Below the pieces are notes generated by a model. The model was not told where the DNA came from. It searched no databases and was given only the letters and a program-made list of their open reading frames with translations. Shown piece by piece: positions 27,388 to 35,767 of a DNA stretch of 64,000 nt. The position numbers and the translations under genes were made by a program. The stretch spans positions 1 through 64,000 of the forward strand of contig NZ_VMHN01000012.1 in the NCBI RefSeq assembly GCF_008795955.1, read 5' to 3'. The stretch is from Marinobacter denitrificans (lineage in GTDB: Bacteria; Pseudomonadota; Gammaproteobacteria; Pseudomonadales; Oleiphilaceae). Position 1 is the stretch's first letter. Each line of letters begins with the position of its first letter.

Positions 27388-29088
27388 ATGAACGGCGCAC
27401 AGCACATTCTTGAAGCGTTCCACCGCCACGACATCAGCACGGTTTTCGGTTACCCGGGCGGCTGCATCATGCCGCTCTACGACGCGCTGGTGGACGATGT
27501 GGACGTGGAACATGTGCTGTGCCGCCACGAACAGGGCTGCGCCCTCGCCGCCGACGGCTATGCCCGGGCCAGCGGCAAGCTCGGCGTATGCATTGCCACC
27601 TCCGGCCCCGGTGCTACCAACCTGATTACCGGTGTTGCCAATGCTCACCGGGATTCCATCCCCATGCTGGTGATCACAGGCCAGGTACCGTCCGGCCTGA
27701 TCGGCACCGACGCCTTCCAGGAAACCGACGTACTGGGCATGACCCTGGGTATCGTCAAACACAGCTACCTCATTGACGACGCGGACACCCTGCCGGTCAT
27801 TATGGAAGAAGCGATGGAACTGGCCCAAAGCGGTCGACCGGGCCCGGTATGGATTGATATTCCCAAGGACCTTCTGCTCGCCGAGGTTGCCGCGGCGCCC
27901 CTGCCCGCCCCTGAGCCACGTGAAAACACCTGCCCGAACCTGACCCAGGCGCTGGCCATGCTGCGCACCGCTCGCAAGCCATTGCTCTACAGCGGGGGTG
28001 GTGTCAGCCTGGCCAAGGCCGAGGCCCCGTTCCGGATATTTGCCGAGTCCTCCGCATTGCCGGCAGTGGTAACCCTCAAGGGCATCGGCAACCCCGGCAA
28101 ACACAACCCTTACAACCTCGGCATGCTGGGCATGCACGGTTCCCGCGCCGCCAACAGGGCGGTGGACGAATGTGATCTGTTACTGGTCATTGGTGCCCGT
28201 CTGGACGACCGCGCCACCGGCAAACTCGACGGCTTCGCTCCCAATGCGAAAATGATTCATATCGATGCCGACGCGGCCGAGATCAACAAACTTCGCCCGG
28301 CTGACCTGTCCATCCGCGGGGATCTGAATGACATCCTGGCGGCGCTGACCGATGCCTTGGAAAACACACCACTGGCCATCGGAGACTGGCAGAAGCAGTG
28401 CCGCACCTGGTACACCACTGGTGGCTTCCAGGCTGCGGACAATGAAGAACCCCTGGCTCCCATCACCGGCCCGGCGTTTATCCGCCAACTGTCCCGGATA
28501 GCCCCGGATGACACCGTCATTGCCTGCGATGTAGGCCAGCACCAGATGTGGGTCGCCCAGCACTACGAATTCGACCACCCGCGCCACCATCTCACCAGCG
28601 GCGGCCTGGGCACCATGGGATTCGGTTTGCCTGCCGCCATCGGCGCTCAGTTCGCCGACCGTAACAGTACCGTCATCAACGTAACCGGCGACGGCTCGTT
28701 CATGATGAACGCCCAGGAACTGGCCACCATCCGCCGCTACAACCTGCCGGTAAAACTCATCGTCATGGATAACCAGTGCCTGGGCATGGTGCGCCAGCAG
28801 CAGGAGCTGTTCTACAACAACCGGGAAAGCCAGATAAATCTGGACGACAACCCGGATTTCGTTGCCATGGCGCGCGCCTTCGACATTCCGGCGTTATACA
28901 TCGAACGCACCGACCAGATCCGCCGCGGCATCGAAACCATTCTGGCTTTCAACGGCCCGATGCTGCTGCACGTGGCCATTAGCCGCGAGGAAAACGTCTG
29001 GCCCATCGTCAAACCCGGCGCCAGCAACCGCGAGATGATCGACGAAACCCGACGCACCAGCACCGCCAACAAGGAGCAAGTAGCATGA
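27388..29088 (+). CDS. ilvG: Acetolactate synthase large subunit (IlvG type)
   Basis: This 566-residue ThDP enzyme condenses two pyruvates, or pyruvate with 2-oxobutyrate, at the first common step of branched-chain amino acid synthesis. The catalytic Glu48 lies in CRHEQGCA; the ThDP/Mg motif is GDGSFMMNAQELATI with the downstream VMDNQCLGMVRQQQ; the FAD-linked central domain is present. The start has an AAGGG site. It overlaps ilvM by four bases (ATGA) and sits behind the ilvL attenuator, which with the short IlvM partner marks it as isoform II. ilvE, ilvD and ilvA do not follow. Confidence 0.93.
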   Translation: MNGAQHILEAFHRHDISTVFGYPGGCIMPLYDALVDDVDVEHVLCRHEQGCALAADGYARASGKLGVCIATSGPGATNLITGVANAHRDSIPMLVITGQVPSGLIGTDAFQETDVLGMTLGIVKHSYLIDDADTLPVIMEEAMELAQSGRPGPVWIDIPKDLLLAEVAAAPLPAPEPRENTCPNLTQALAMLRTARKPLLYSGGGVSLAKAEAPFRIFAESSALPAVVTLKGIGNPGKHNPYNLGMLGMHGSRAANRAVDECDLLLVIGARLDDRATGKLDGFAPNAKMIHIDADAAEINKLRPADLSIRGDLNDILAALTDALENTPLAIGDWQKQCRTWYTTGGFQAADNEEPLAPITGPAFIRQLSRIAPDDTVIACDVGQHQMWVAQHYEFDHPRHHLTSGGLGTMGFGLPAAIGAQFADRNSTVINVTGDGSFMMNAQELATIRRYNLPVKLIVMDNQCLGMVRQQQELFYNNRESQINLDDNPDFVAMARAFDIPALYIERTDQIRRGIETILAFNGPMLLHVAISREENVWPIVKPGASNREMIDETRRTSTANKEQVA

Positions 29089-29363
29089 CCCCGCAAACGG
29101 ATAGCCCAATGCCCAGCTACACCCTGAACTGCCGCATGTCCCGGGAAGCCGCCGCCCTGGAGCGCCTGTGCCAGGTGGTCCGCATCCGCGGTTTCCGCAT
29201 AGCCACCATGGCGGTCGAATCCGCCGGAGACCATCTCGATATCGCCCTGACCCTGGAAGGCACCCGCCCGATCACCATGCTCCAGTCGCAACTGGAAAAA
29301 CTGCATACGGTCGCAGAGGTTGCCCTTGGTCAGGGTTCTAGTGTTCGGGTTCAGTCGGCCTGA
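29085..29363 (+). CDS. ilvM: Acetolactate synthase small subunit (IlvM type)
   Basis: The 92-residue protein is a single ACT domain (about 10-88; LERLCQVVRIRGFRIATM) of the short IlvM type that activates and stabilises IlvG. The longer IlvH/IlvN tail that gives strong valine inhibition is absent. Its ATG overlaps the ilvG stop, so translation is coupled. It ends the operon; a large palindromic repeat about 50 bases downstream may act as terminator. Confidence 0.92.
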   Translation: MTPQTDSPMPSYTLNCRMSREAAALERLCQVVRIRGFRIATMAVESAGDHLDIALTLEGTRPITMLQSQLEKLHTVAEVALGQGSSVRVQSA

Positions 29364-29416
29364 TACGTTCGGAGTTGCCTGCCTTTTGTAGCCTGCCGGT
29401 TCGGGGGCGGGCTTGC

Positions 29417-29498
29417 GGGGTGGCATCTGTATTTTTTTTGAAAAAGAACTCGCTTTGCTCAGACATCTTTTTCTGGCAAAAAATCCAGATACCACCCC
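29417..29498. repeat. Palindromic repeat element, copy 1
   Basis: An imperfect palindrome: outer arms GGGGTGGCATCTGTATTTTT and AAAAATCCAGATACCACCCC pair across the element, enclosing a core with GAACTCGCTTTGCTCAGACA between A-rich and T-rich runs. The same core occurs inverted in copy 2. The folded RNA would be a long hairpin, and the T-rich arm could end ilvGM transcription. No coding content. Confidence 0.8.
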
Positions 29499-29628
29499 GC
29501 GCCGAGCTGACCACGGCGGGATCGCAAAGAAAAGAAAATACGAATGGAAAGGCTGGCCTGGGGTTGTCGGGAATTCCGTGAACGTGAATACCTACTCGAC
29601 CTGAGTATCCCTGTACTGCACGTCGATA

Positions 29629-29716
29629 GGGGGGTGGGGGTATTTTTTCTGGCAAGGAAAAAGATGTCTGAGCGAAGCGAGTTCTTTTTCCAGAAGAAAA
29701 AATACTCCCACCCCCC
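29629..29716. repeat. Palindromic repeat element, copy 2 (inverted relative to copy 1)
   Basis: Outer arms GGGGGGTGGGGGTATTTTTT and AAAAAATACTCCCACCCCCC form a near-perfect stem. The core TGTCTGAGCGAAGCGAGTTC is the reverse complement of the copy 1 core with one change (TTT/TTC). Two related copies in one gap suggest a dispersed repeat family, such as a REP or MITE-like element. Confidence 0.8.
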
Positions 29717-29775
29717 GTATCCGCCCGCAAAACCTCAGGCTACGAACAAGCAGGCAACTCCCAGACTAAACGAGA

Positions 29776-30219
29776 TCACCAGGCCTTATAGGGCAGGAAC
29801 TTGCCATTCATGGTGACCACTACGCGGTCGCCCTTGGGGTTCTCCTCCTTCTCGATGTCCATCGTGAAATCGATCGCACTCATGATGCCGTCGCCGAATT
29901 TTTCGTGGATCAGCGCTTTCATGGTGTCGCCGTACACGCCGACCACCTCGTAAAGACGATAGATCAGCGGGTCCTGGGGAACGCCGCCGTCCCAGGATTT
30001 CTTCGGGAATTCCTGCAGGGCAAAGGCTACGTCCTTGTCGAGGCCAAGAGTCTCACAGAGGGCGAAGGCCTTGTCTTCGGAGAAGCTGTTCATACCGAAA
30101 CACACTGAGGTAGTAAACACCGGCGACATGCCGATGGACTCGGCGATGGCTTCCCAGGTCATGCCTTTGCTGACTTTGGCTTCCAGGATTCTTGCGGTCA
30201 TCAATTCTTTGTTCATCAT
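29776..30219 (-). CDS. cynS: Cyanate hydratase (cyanase)
   Basis: The 147-residue enzyme converts cyanate and bicarbonate to ammonia and carbon dioxide. Its catalytic triad is intact: Arg88, Glu91 and Ser114, with the same spacing as E. coli Arg96/Glu99/Ser122. An N-terminal helix-turn-helix-like fold (1-70) and the C-terminal catalytic domain are both present. Either of the two initial methionines may be the start, behind GAGGAGAGG. It is a single gene with a 150-base upstream gap containing an NtrC-like site, fitting use of cyanate as nitrogen source. No cyanate transporter adjoins it. Confidence 0.93.
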   Translation of the reverse strand: MMNKELMTARILEAKVSKGMTWEAIAESIGMSPVFTTSVCFGMNSFSEDKAFALCETLGLDKDVAFALQEFPKKSWDGGVPQDPLIYRLYEVVGVYGDTMKALIHEKFGDGIMSAIDFTMDIEKEENPKGDRVVVTMNGKFLPYKAW

Positions 30220-30278
30220 GATCCTCTCCTCTTATGACAAGCCCACTCTCACCAAAATGGACCAATGTCAGTGCTTGT

Positions 30279-30295
30279 TGCACCTTTCTGGCGCA
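30279..30295. promoter_or_regulatory. NtrC-like binding site upstream of cynS
   Basis: TGCACC-N5-GGCGCA lies 60-76 bases upstream of the cynS start; the NtrC consensus is TGCACC-N5-GGTGCA, so 11 of 12 bases match. A clean sigma-54 -24/-12 element was not found: the nearest GG...GC pair has nine bases between instead of ten. Nitrogen control is therefore plausible but not established. Confidence 0.45.
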
Positions 30296-30369
30296 CAAAT
30301 ACTCCCCAGTGCCTTCTGGCTACCGGCAATTACAAACATTGGTCATAGGAGCAGGGTTCATGCCATGTT

Positions 30370-31713
30370 TCAGGCGGAATTGGGGGCGATCCCTAGCTGG
30401 GTCAGGGCATAGGTCAGTACAATCCAGAGCACCATCACCAGGGGCAGGTAACGGCCCACCAGGTAAATCCGCCATTCCCACCAGCGGCTCTCTGTGCCCA
30501 GCACGGTACGAATTTTCTGTGGCGGTATGAACCAGCAGAACAGGGCCGCCCCCAGCACCCCAGAGAAGATGATGACATTGCCGCCGGCAACCCGGTCAAC
30601 CACGTCGAGCACAGGTTCACCGGCGATGGTCCATTCCATCGGGGTAAAGCTGAGCGCAGAGGCGGTGCCCAGTACCAGCATCACAACGGTGACAATGGAT
30701 ACAGCGGCGGTATTGCTCAGCCGGAATTCCTCCCCCACGGCCGCGATCATGACTTTCAGCCCCGCCAGGCTCGAGCTGAAAGCAGCCGCGAAGAACAGAC
30801 CGAAAAACAGAATGCCCACCCAGTAACCGCCGGCCATATCCTCGAATACCCGGGGCAAGGTCACAAACGCCAGTTGGCTGCCTTCGGTAGGCTCCAGCCC
30901 GAAGCTGAACACGAACGGGAAGATCATCCACCCTGCCAGCAAGGCAACACTGGTCTCGGTGCCGGCAACCACCATGCAGGCCCTGGGAACGTGGGTCTGG
31001 CGAGGAATAAAGCTGCCATAGGTAACCAGGTAGCCCTGCCCGATCGCCAGGGTGTAGAAGGCCTGCCCGAAGGCGAACGCCCAAAGCTTGCCATCGGCCA
31101 TGCGGGTCCAGTCTACCTGGAAGAAGAAATCCTTCGTCTGTTCCCACCCGGGCGTTGAGCTGGCAAAGATAACCAGCCCCACGATGACCACAAGCAGTAC
31201 CGGCATGAGGATCTTTGACATCAGCTCAATGGCTTTGACATCCCTCGCCAGAACAAGGGCCGCCAACAGAGTAACGGCAATGAAATACCACAGGGAATTG
31301 AACCCCCCCGCGAACCCGTCAAACACCCGCAGATCGTCACGTACCGCATCCACGGCGTAGCCCAGGGTCCACCCCGTGATCACCAGGTAATAGCTGGTGA
31401 TTGCCATGGTGATCAGCACCACAAACCAGCCGTAGAAAGCGCCGAACCGGTTCACCTGGCGGAAGGTCTGCACGGCACTGCCTTTCGATAACCGGCCAGC
31501 GGACACCTCCAGAACCATAATGGGGAGCACCACGAGGATAAGTGCGATCAGATAGGCAACGACAAATGCCCCGCCGCCGTTCTCCCCCACCATGTAAGGG
31601 AAGCGCCACAGATTCCCCAGACCGACTGCGGCTGCGGCCATGGAGGCAACAAAGGCCGGCTCGGAACTCCACTGTTTTCGGGATTCTTCAATGAATTCGT
31701 GCTTTCTGGTCAT
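30370..31713 (-). CDS. Sodium-dependent transporter, NSS/SNF family
   Basis: The 447-residue inner-membrane protein has about eleven to twelve helices and the NSS start: a substrate/sodium site in AAAAVGLGNLWRFPYMVGENGGGAF. Bacterial NSS members such as LeuT and MhsT import amino acids with sodium. Its start overlaps the stop of the upstream proline-racemase-family gene by four bases, so it is the last gene of an oxidoreductase / racemase-family / transporter operon and may import the substrate of that pathway. Confidence 0.87.
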   Translation of the reverse strand: MTRKHEFIEESRKQWSSEPAFVASMAAAAVGLGNLWRFPYMVGENGGGAFVVAYLIALILVVLPIMVLEVSAGRLSKGSAVQTFRQVNRFGAFYGWFVVLITMAITSYYLVITGWTLGYAVDAVRDDLRVFDGFAGGFNSLWYFIAVTLLAALVLARDVKAIELMSKILMPVLLVVIVGLVIFASSTPGWEQTKDFFFQVDWTRMADGKLWAFAFGQAFYTLAIGQGYLVTYGSFIPRQTHVPRACMVVAGTETSVALLAGWMIFPFVFSFGLEPTEGSQLAFVTLPRVFEDMAGGYWVGILFFGLFFAAAFSSSLAGLKVMIAAVGEEFRLSNTAAVSIVTVVMLVLGTASALSFTPMEWTIAGEPVLDVVDRVAGGNVIIFSGVLGAALFCWFIPPQKIRTVLGTESRWWEWRIYLVGRYLPLVMVLWIVLTYALTQLGIAPNSA

Positions 31714-32756
31714 TCCGGATGCGCGCTGGTCAGAATATGTGTAAGCCCTCCGCAGTCTATCATCGGGTCTTCACAGTTTATGACGATGTCAGACCTGTTC
31801 AGCACGTAGCTCTTGCCGGTGATAGTATTCTCGACCACCTGGTGGGAACCCTCCTGACGCATACCCGTGAACTCACCAATAAAGCCGGTCTCCCTCAGGG
31901 AAACAGTTTCCAGCCGGTCGCCGGGGCTGATGATCCCCTCGTAGTGCATCAGTGCAAGGCGTGCCGAGGTTCCGGTCCCCGTGGTGCTGCGGCAGATCAC
32001 GCCGGGATGTACATAGGTTGCCGAACGGGAACGGTAGGAGTGGTCAGACAACTGCTCCACCGGCCCCATGAAATGGAGAAAAGGCAAGGGTCCCACATCG
32101 CCGAGCGTATAATGGGAAAATCCCCGCTCTGCCTGGATCGCTTCGGTAATGTGATAGGCGCACTCGCTAAGCCTGCGCTCTTCGGACAGAGTCAGGGAAA
32201 AGCCCAGACTGGTGGCGTCCACCAGCGCGTAAAACCCGCCACTGTAGGCAACCGTGTAGGTAACGTTGCCGATGGAAGGAACGTGAATGGTCTCCCTGTA
32301 TGTATCAATATAGCTGGGGAGACCCTCACAGGTGATGGCTTCAACTACATTGTCCCGCACCAGGGCGTCAATATGGACAAGCCCTGCCGGTGCTTCCAGT
32401 GCGAAGCTCTGCCAGCCCTCCCGCTTTGGCACAATACCGGTCTCCAGAACGGCTGTGGCGGTGCAGATAGTGTTGGAACCGGAGTATATCGGATACCCCA
32501 TCACCTCCATGATGATGTAGCCGGCAACAGCCTCAGGGTCGCTCGGTGCCACCAGCAGATCGACAGACATTTCGGGAATACCGTGGGGCTCGTGCAGAAG
32601 CAGCCTGCGCAGGCCGTCTGCCTCGTCCCTCAGGTATTCCATCTGGGCACGCACTGTTGCTCCCGGAAGCTGCATGATTCCGCCCGTCACGATCCGGCTC
32701 ACATCGCCGCCTGCGTGGGTATCCATCAGTTGCAGGTTAAGCTCAGGGTGCATCAT
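31710..32756 (-). CDS. Proline racemase-family enzyme with Ser/Thr in place of both catalytic cysteines
   Basis: The 348-residue protein has the proline racemase / hydroxyproline epimerase / trans-3-hydroxyproline dehydratase fold: MDTHAGGD near the N-terminus, SGSNTI at 92-97 and TTGTGTSAR at 258 onward. The two active-site cysteines of racemases are Ser92 and Thr259 here. Thr at the second position is a hallmark of trans-3-hydroxy-L-proline dehydratases, so simple racemization is unlikely. The ATG at 32756 overlaps the stop of the upstream oxidoreductase gene, behind GGAGAAG. The downstream NSS transporter may supply the substrate. Exact reaction is inferred, not shown. Confidence 0.8.
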   Translation of the reverse strand: MMHPELNLQLMDTHAGGDVSRIVTGGIMQLPGATVRAQMEYLRDEADGLRRLLLHEPHGIPEMSVDLLVAPSDPEAVAGYIIMEVMGYPIYSGSNTICTATAVLETGIVPKREGWQSFALEAPAGLVHIDALVRDNVVEAITCEGLPSYIDTYRETIHVPSIGNVTYTVAYSGGFYALVDATSLGFSLTLSEERRLSECAYHITEAIQAERGFSHYTLGDVGPLPFLHFMGPVEQLSDHSYRSRSATYVHPGVICRSTTGTGTSARLALMHYEGIISPGDRLETVSLRETGFIGEFTGMRQEGSHQVVENTITGKSYVLNRSDIVINCEDPMIDCGGLTHILTSAHPE

Positions 32757-33901
32757 TTCTTCTCCAGGGCAAAAGGGGCGCCGTGTTCGGCCCACTGGGC
32801 GTCCGGAACAATCACAATTTTGCCAAGGTAATTACTGTTACGGTTGACGAAGTAGCGTTCTGCCTCGCGCAAATCCGAGAGCTTGAAGGCAGCGTGCAGC
32901 ACCGGCTTTAACTGGCCGCTGCGGATCCACGCAACCAATTGTGCGGCTTCTTCCCGGGTGCCGTGTGAAACGCCGAAAATCTGTACCTGGTACAGGTAGA
33001 TCCGGGTCCACATGATTTCGCTGAGGTTGCCCGCACTGGCCCCCGCTATGCTGAGGCGGGGATAGTCACCGCGGCTGTTCATGTCGAAAATCATGGTGTC
33101 GATGAATTTGTCGGTCATCTCACCACCGGCCAGATCCATCACCGCGTCAATAGGCCGCCCGCCGGTAACGGCGCGAACCTTATCCGTGAAGCTGCTCATA
33201 TCCGAGCGATCCAGTACTGCAGCGGCGCCGAGTTTCACCAGTGCTTCTGCTTTGTCCTGTTGGCTCAGGGCATAGGGAATGGCGCCCATGACACGGCACA
33301 GCTGGATAAGTGCAGTGCCGACACCACCGCTGGCGCCGGTGACCAGTATATGTTCACCCGCCTTTACCCTGGCAGAGGTCAGCATGTGCAACGCAGTCTG
33401 ATAGGAGCACATACCCATCGATGCGAGTTCGGCATCGGCCAGGTCAGTTTTTTCCACGTGATGGAACTGATCAGACGGCACTGCGATGTATTCGGCGAAC
33501 CCACCATCGGCGCCGTGGCCGTAATAGTCCGGAGTGAGGTTGAGATCCGGACGGTCATCCGCATACAGGTTGAAATCCAGCAAACCGCGCTGGCCTATCC
33601 GTGACTCATCCACACCCTCCCCCACAGCGACGACATGGCCCACAACGTCTGCGCCCTGGATTCTTGGGAAGGTCAGGGTTGGCGAGCCGCCCATCTGGAA
33701 AGACGTGACTTCGCCTTTATCCTTGGTCGGGTACAGGCCCTCACGGGCCTTGCGGTCGGTGTTGTTCTTGGCCGTAGCGGTTACCTGAACCAGTACTTCG
33801 CCCCGCTTCGGGCTGGGGGTAGGTACACCTTCCGTGTATTCCAGTTTTTCAATGCCACCGTGGCCGGTGAGCAGCATGGCTTTCATGGTCTTGGGGATCA
33901 T
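32753..33901 (-). CDS. MDR-family NAD(P)-dependent alcohol dehydrogenase/quinone oxidoreductase
   Basis: The 382-residue protein is a medium-chain dehydrogenase/reductase with a GroES-like N-terminal domain (about 30-150), a Rossmann domain with VTGASGGVGTALIQLCR, and a C-terminal return. The usual structural four-cysteine zinc lobe is absent, as in quinone oxidoreductase-like members. It starts the operon with the racemase-family gene and the transporter; joint function in amino or hydroxy acid breakdown is a guess from context. Confidence 0.82.
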   Translation of the reverse strand: MIPKTMKAMLLTGHGGIEKLEYTEGVPTPSPKRGEVLVQVTATAKNNTDRKAREGLYPTKDKGEVTSFQMGGSPTLTFPRIQGADVVGHVVAVGEGVDESRIGQRGLLDFNLYADDRPDLNLTPDYYGHGADGGFAEYIAVPSDQFHHVEKTDLADAELASMGMCSYQTALHMLTSARVKAGEHILVTGASGGVGTALIQLCRVMGAIPYALSQQDKAEALVKLGAAAVLDRSDMSSFTDKVRAVTGGRPIDAVMDLAGGEMTDKFIDTMIFDMNSRGDYPRLSIAGASAGNLSEIMWTRIYLYQVQIFGVSHGTREEAAQLVAWIRSGQLKPVLHAAFKLSDLREAERYFVNRNSNYLGKIVIVPDAQWAEHGAPFALEKK

Positions 33902-33945
33902 GGGCGTTCTGCTCCTGTTTTGCTGGGTGTTAAGTCAGGATAGCA

Positions 33946-35058
33946 CTAGCGCGCGATGATCTTGTAGATCGGACGCAGCTTCGGGATCTGTTTGAGGACA
34001 ACCTGAATGACAGTCATCAGGGGCACGGCCAACAGCACACCCACCGGGCCCCATAGCCAGCCCCAGAAGAAGATGGATACGAAGATAATGACGGGGTTGA
34101 TGGCCATGCGGAAACCGTGGATCCAGGGTTCAATAAAGAAGCCAACCATGGAAGTGAGAGCCAGGTAGCCAACCGGTGCAATAGCCATCATCCAGAAGGT
34201 GTCCAGACTGGTGGCCGATACCACCGCGAGGAGGCTTATGGTGAGAATCACACCGAGATAGGGAATGAAACGCGCCAGGCCGGCTACCAGGCCCCAGACC
34301 ACGGGGTCAGGCAGACCGACACCCCAGCATATGAAACCGGTTATGGTGCCGACGAGCATGTTACTGAGGCTCAGCACGCCCAGGTATTGGGCGATCTCCT
34401 GCTGGGAGTCGCGGGCGATGTGGAGGACGTTCCGTCGCTGCCTCCTGGGTAGCTGGCGCACAAAGTTCTGGATGATGCGGTCGCCCCCTACCAGCAGGAA
34501 ATAAGTCAGCGCCAATGCCAGGGCCAGGCCGGCGACGCCGTTGCGGGCTTTGGTCATTAACTGGTTGCGCCAGGAGTCTGTTTGCAGCACTACGGTCTTG
34601 GTAGAGCTTTGGTCACCCTCTTCTTCCCCAAGCTCCTCCATTGACTCTTCCACTTTCTTGGCGGATTCGTTGACCTTGTCGATCTGGGTTTTCAGGCCGC
34701 TCTCTCCCACCACTAAACGGGAAATGCCCTCCGGCGCCTTTTGTGCCCACTCAAGCGCAGGCGTGGCAACCGCAAAGCCAACACCAACGAGCCCTGCAAG
34801 CACCATAAGAACCAGTACCAGAGCACTGATCACCCGTGGAATACCGACTTTTTCATAGGCTTTCCTGACCAGCGGAAACAGCAAAAGGCTGGCCAGTATC
34901 GCCAGCACGATCGGCAGAATAATCTGATGGGCCAGATAGAGGGTATAGAGGATACCCAGTGCAAACAGGCCGTTAAGTGGTGTCGCAAGGTCGGACCGGA
35001 CCGTTTTCTCCGTGTCCGGTTCGCCGTTCTGTTGGGTGTTCTGGTTCTCGTCGTCCAT
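33946..35058 (-). CDS. AI-2E family transporter (PerM-like)
   Basis: The 370-residue membrane protein belongs to the AI-2E/PerM/YdiK family: about eight helices, a soluble loop after the third (about 125-175) and the motif GLPDPVVWGLVAGLARFIPYLG. Members export small molecules or act as Na+(Li+)/H+ antiporters; true autoinducer export is shown for few. It is a single gene 44 bases downstream of the MDR gene start in the opposite direction of that promoter, on the same strand as the operon but upstream of it. Confidence 0.85.
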   Translation of the reverse strand: MDDENQNTQQNGEPDTEKTVRSDLATPLNGLFALGILYTLYLAHQIILPIVLAILASLLLFPLVRKAYEKVGIPRVISALVLVLMVLAGLVGVGFAVATPALEWAQKAPEGISRLVVGESGLKTQIDKVNESAKKVEESMEELGEEEGDQSSTKTVVLQTDSWRNQLMTKARNGVAGLALALALTYFLLVGGDRIIQNFVRQLPRRQRRNVLHIARDSQQEIAQYLGVLSLSNMLVGTITGFICWGVGLPDPVVWGLVAGLARFIPYLGVILTISLLAVVSATSLDTFWMMAIAPVGYLALTSMVGFFIEPWIHGFRMAINPVIIFVSIFFWGWLWGPVGVLLAVPLMTVIQVVLKQIPKLRPIYKIIAR

Positions 35059-35197
35059 GCAGATCAGAATGCCTTTGCTGTCTGGGTTGGTTTGAAATAG
35101 CCCTTTCGGGCCAGAGCCCGGTCATCGGTGCCCTACGACTTTTGTTGTAGCACATAACCCGATACTCTGTCTGAAACAGTCCCTAAAGAGTGCAGTT

Positions 35198-35626
35198 ATG
35201 GCTACCTACACCATTGAAATTGATGAAACCTTTGATGTGCCACGGGACAAGGTCTTTGCCCTGTTTGCCGACCATGAACGCTTTGGTAAATTGGTGGGCG
35301 CACCGGTAAAGCGAATCCGCGACAGCGATCAGGCCGACCCCAACGGCGTCGGGTCTATCCGCAAGATCGGGATTGGTCCCATCGGGCTCAAGGAAACGGT
35401 GATTACCTTTGAGCCGGGCACCCTGATCGAATACACCATTTCCAGCATAAGCCCCATCCGCAATCATCTCGGCAGGATCCGCTTCGAAGACGCCGCCGAT
35501 GGCAGAACCCGCGTTCAGTACACCATTTCCTTCGACGACATCGTACCCTACACAGGCAAACTGGTGAGTTCAGCACTGGACCAGGGTATTCGTAAGGGAA
35601 TCCGGCGCGTTCCCAGGCTCGCCTGA
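35198..35626 (+). CDS. SRPBCC (START/polyketide cyclase-like) protein
   Basis: The 142-residue protein has the SRPBCC fold signature: FDVPRDKVFALFADHERFGKL at the start and a C-terminal helix (SSALDQGIRKGIRRV). This fold binds lipids or other hydrophobic ligands in a deep pocket. No catalytic function can be named. It is a monocistronic gene divergent from the AI-2E transporter. Confidence 0.75.
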   Translation: MATYTIEIDETFDVPRDKVFALFADHERFGKLVGAPVKRIRDSDQADPNGVGSIRKIGIGPIGLKETVITFEPGTLIEYTISSISPIRNHLGRIRFEDAADGRTRVQYTISFDDIVPYTGKLVSSALDQGIRKGIRRVPRLA

Positions 35627-35646
35627 ACGCAGTTGCAAAACATTAC

Positions 35647-35660
35647 TTGATGGATATCAG
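35647..35660. promoter_or_regulatory. FNR/ANR box
   Basis: TTGAT-GGAT-ATCAG matches the FNR/ANR consensus TTGAT-N4-ATCAA at 9 of 10 positions. It lies 108 bases upstream of the MBL-fold gene. A site centred 41.5 bases before transcription would put the start near 35695, with CATTAA or GCATTA as a weak -10, so low-oxygen activation is plausible. Confidence 0.65.
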
Positions 35661-35767
35661 TTTATTGACCTGACGCAATAGGTCGCATTAACCAATTTTG
35701 TACCCTCCCGGAAAATTTGCAGTACCCGGCCACCCAGGCCAGGTAACCAGCCTACCGGGAGACAAGC

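Larger units (their letters stand above)
29364..29775. other. Intergenic region holding two large palindromic repeats
   Basis: These 412 bases between ilvM and cynS (convergent) contain no real gene. Two related imperfect palindromes of 82 and 88 bases occupy much of it, separated by 130 bases. Short frames here only read through the repeats. Confidence 0.75.

Noticed and set aside
27181..28137. 318-residue minus-strand frame across the ilv leader and ilvG
   Set aside because: It runs antisense to the well-conserved ilvG and ilvL; composition follows the codon pattern of the opposite strand and no family is recognisable.
29544..29816. Small frames reading MSERSEFFFQKK-like peptides in the ilvM-cynS gap
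   Set aside because: They are readings of the palindromic repeats; no ribosome-binding site or conserved protein.
30220..30280. Sigma-54 promoter for cynS
   Set aside because: The best GG...GC pair has nine instead of ten bases between the elements, so it does not meet the -24/-12 spacing.
31719..32831. 370-residue plus-strand frame opposite the proline-racemase-family gene
   Set aside because: Antisense shadow of a conserved enzyme, no ribosome-binding site and no recognisable domain.
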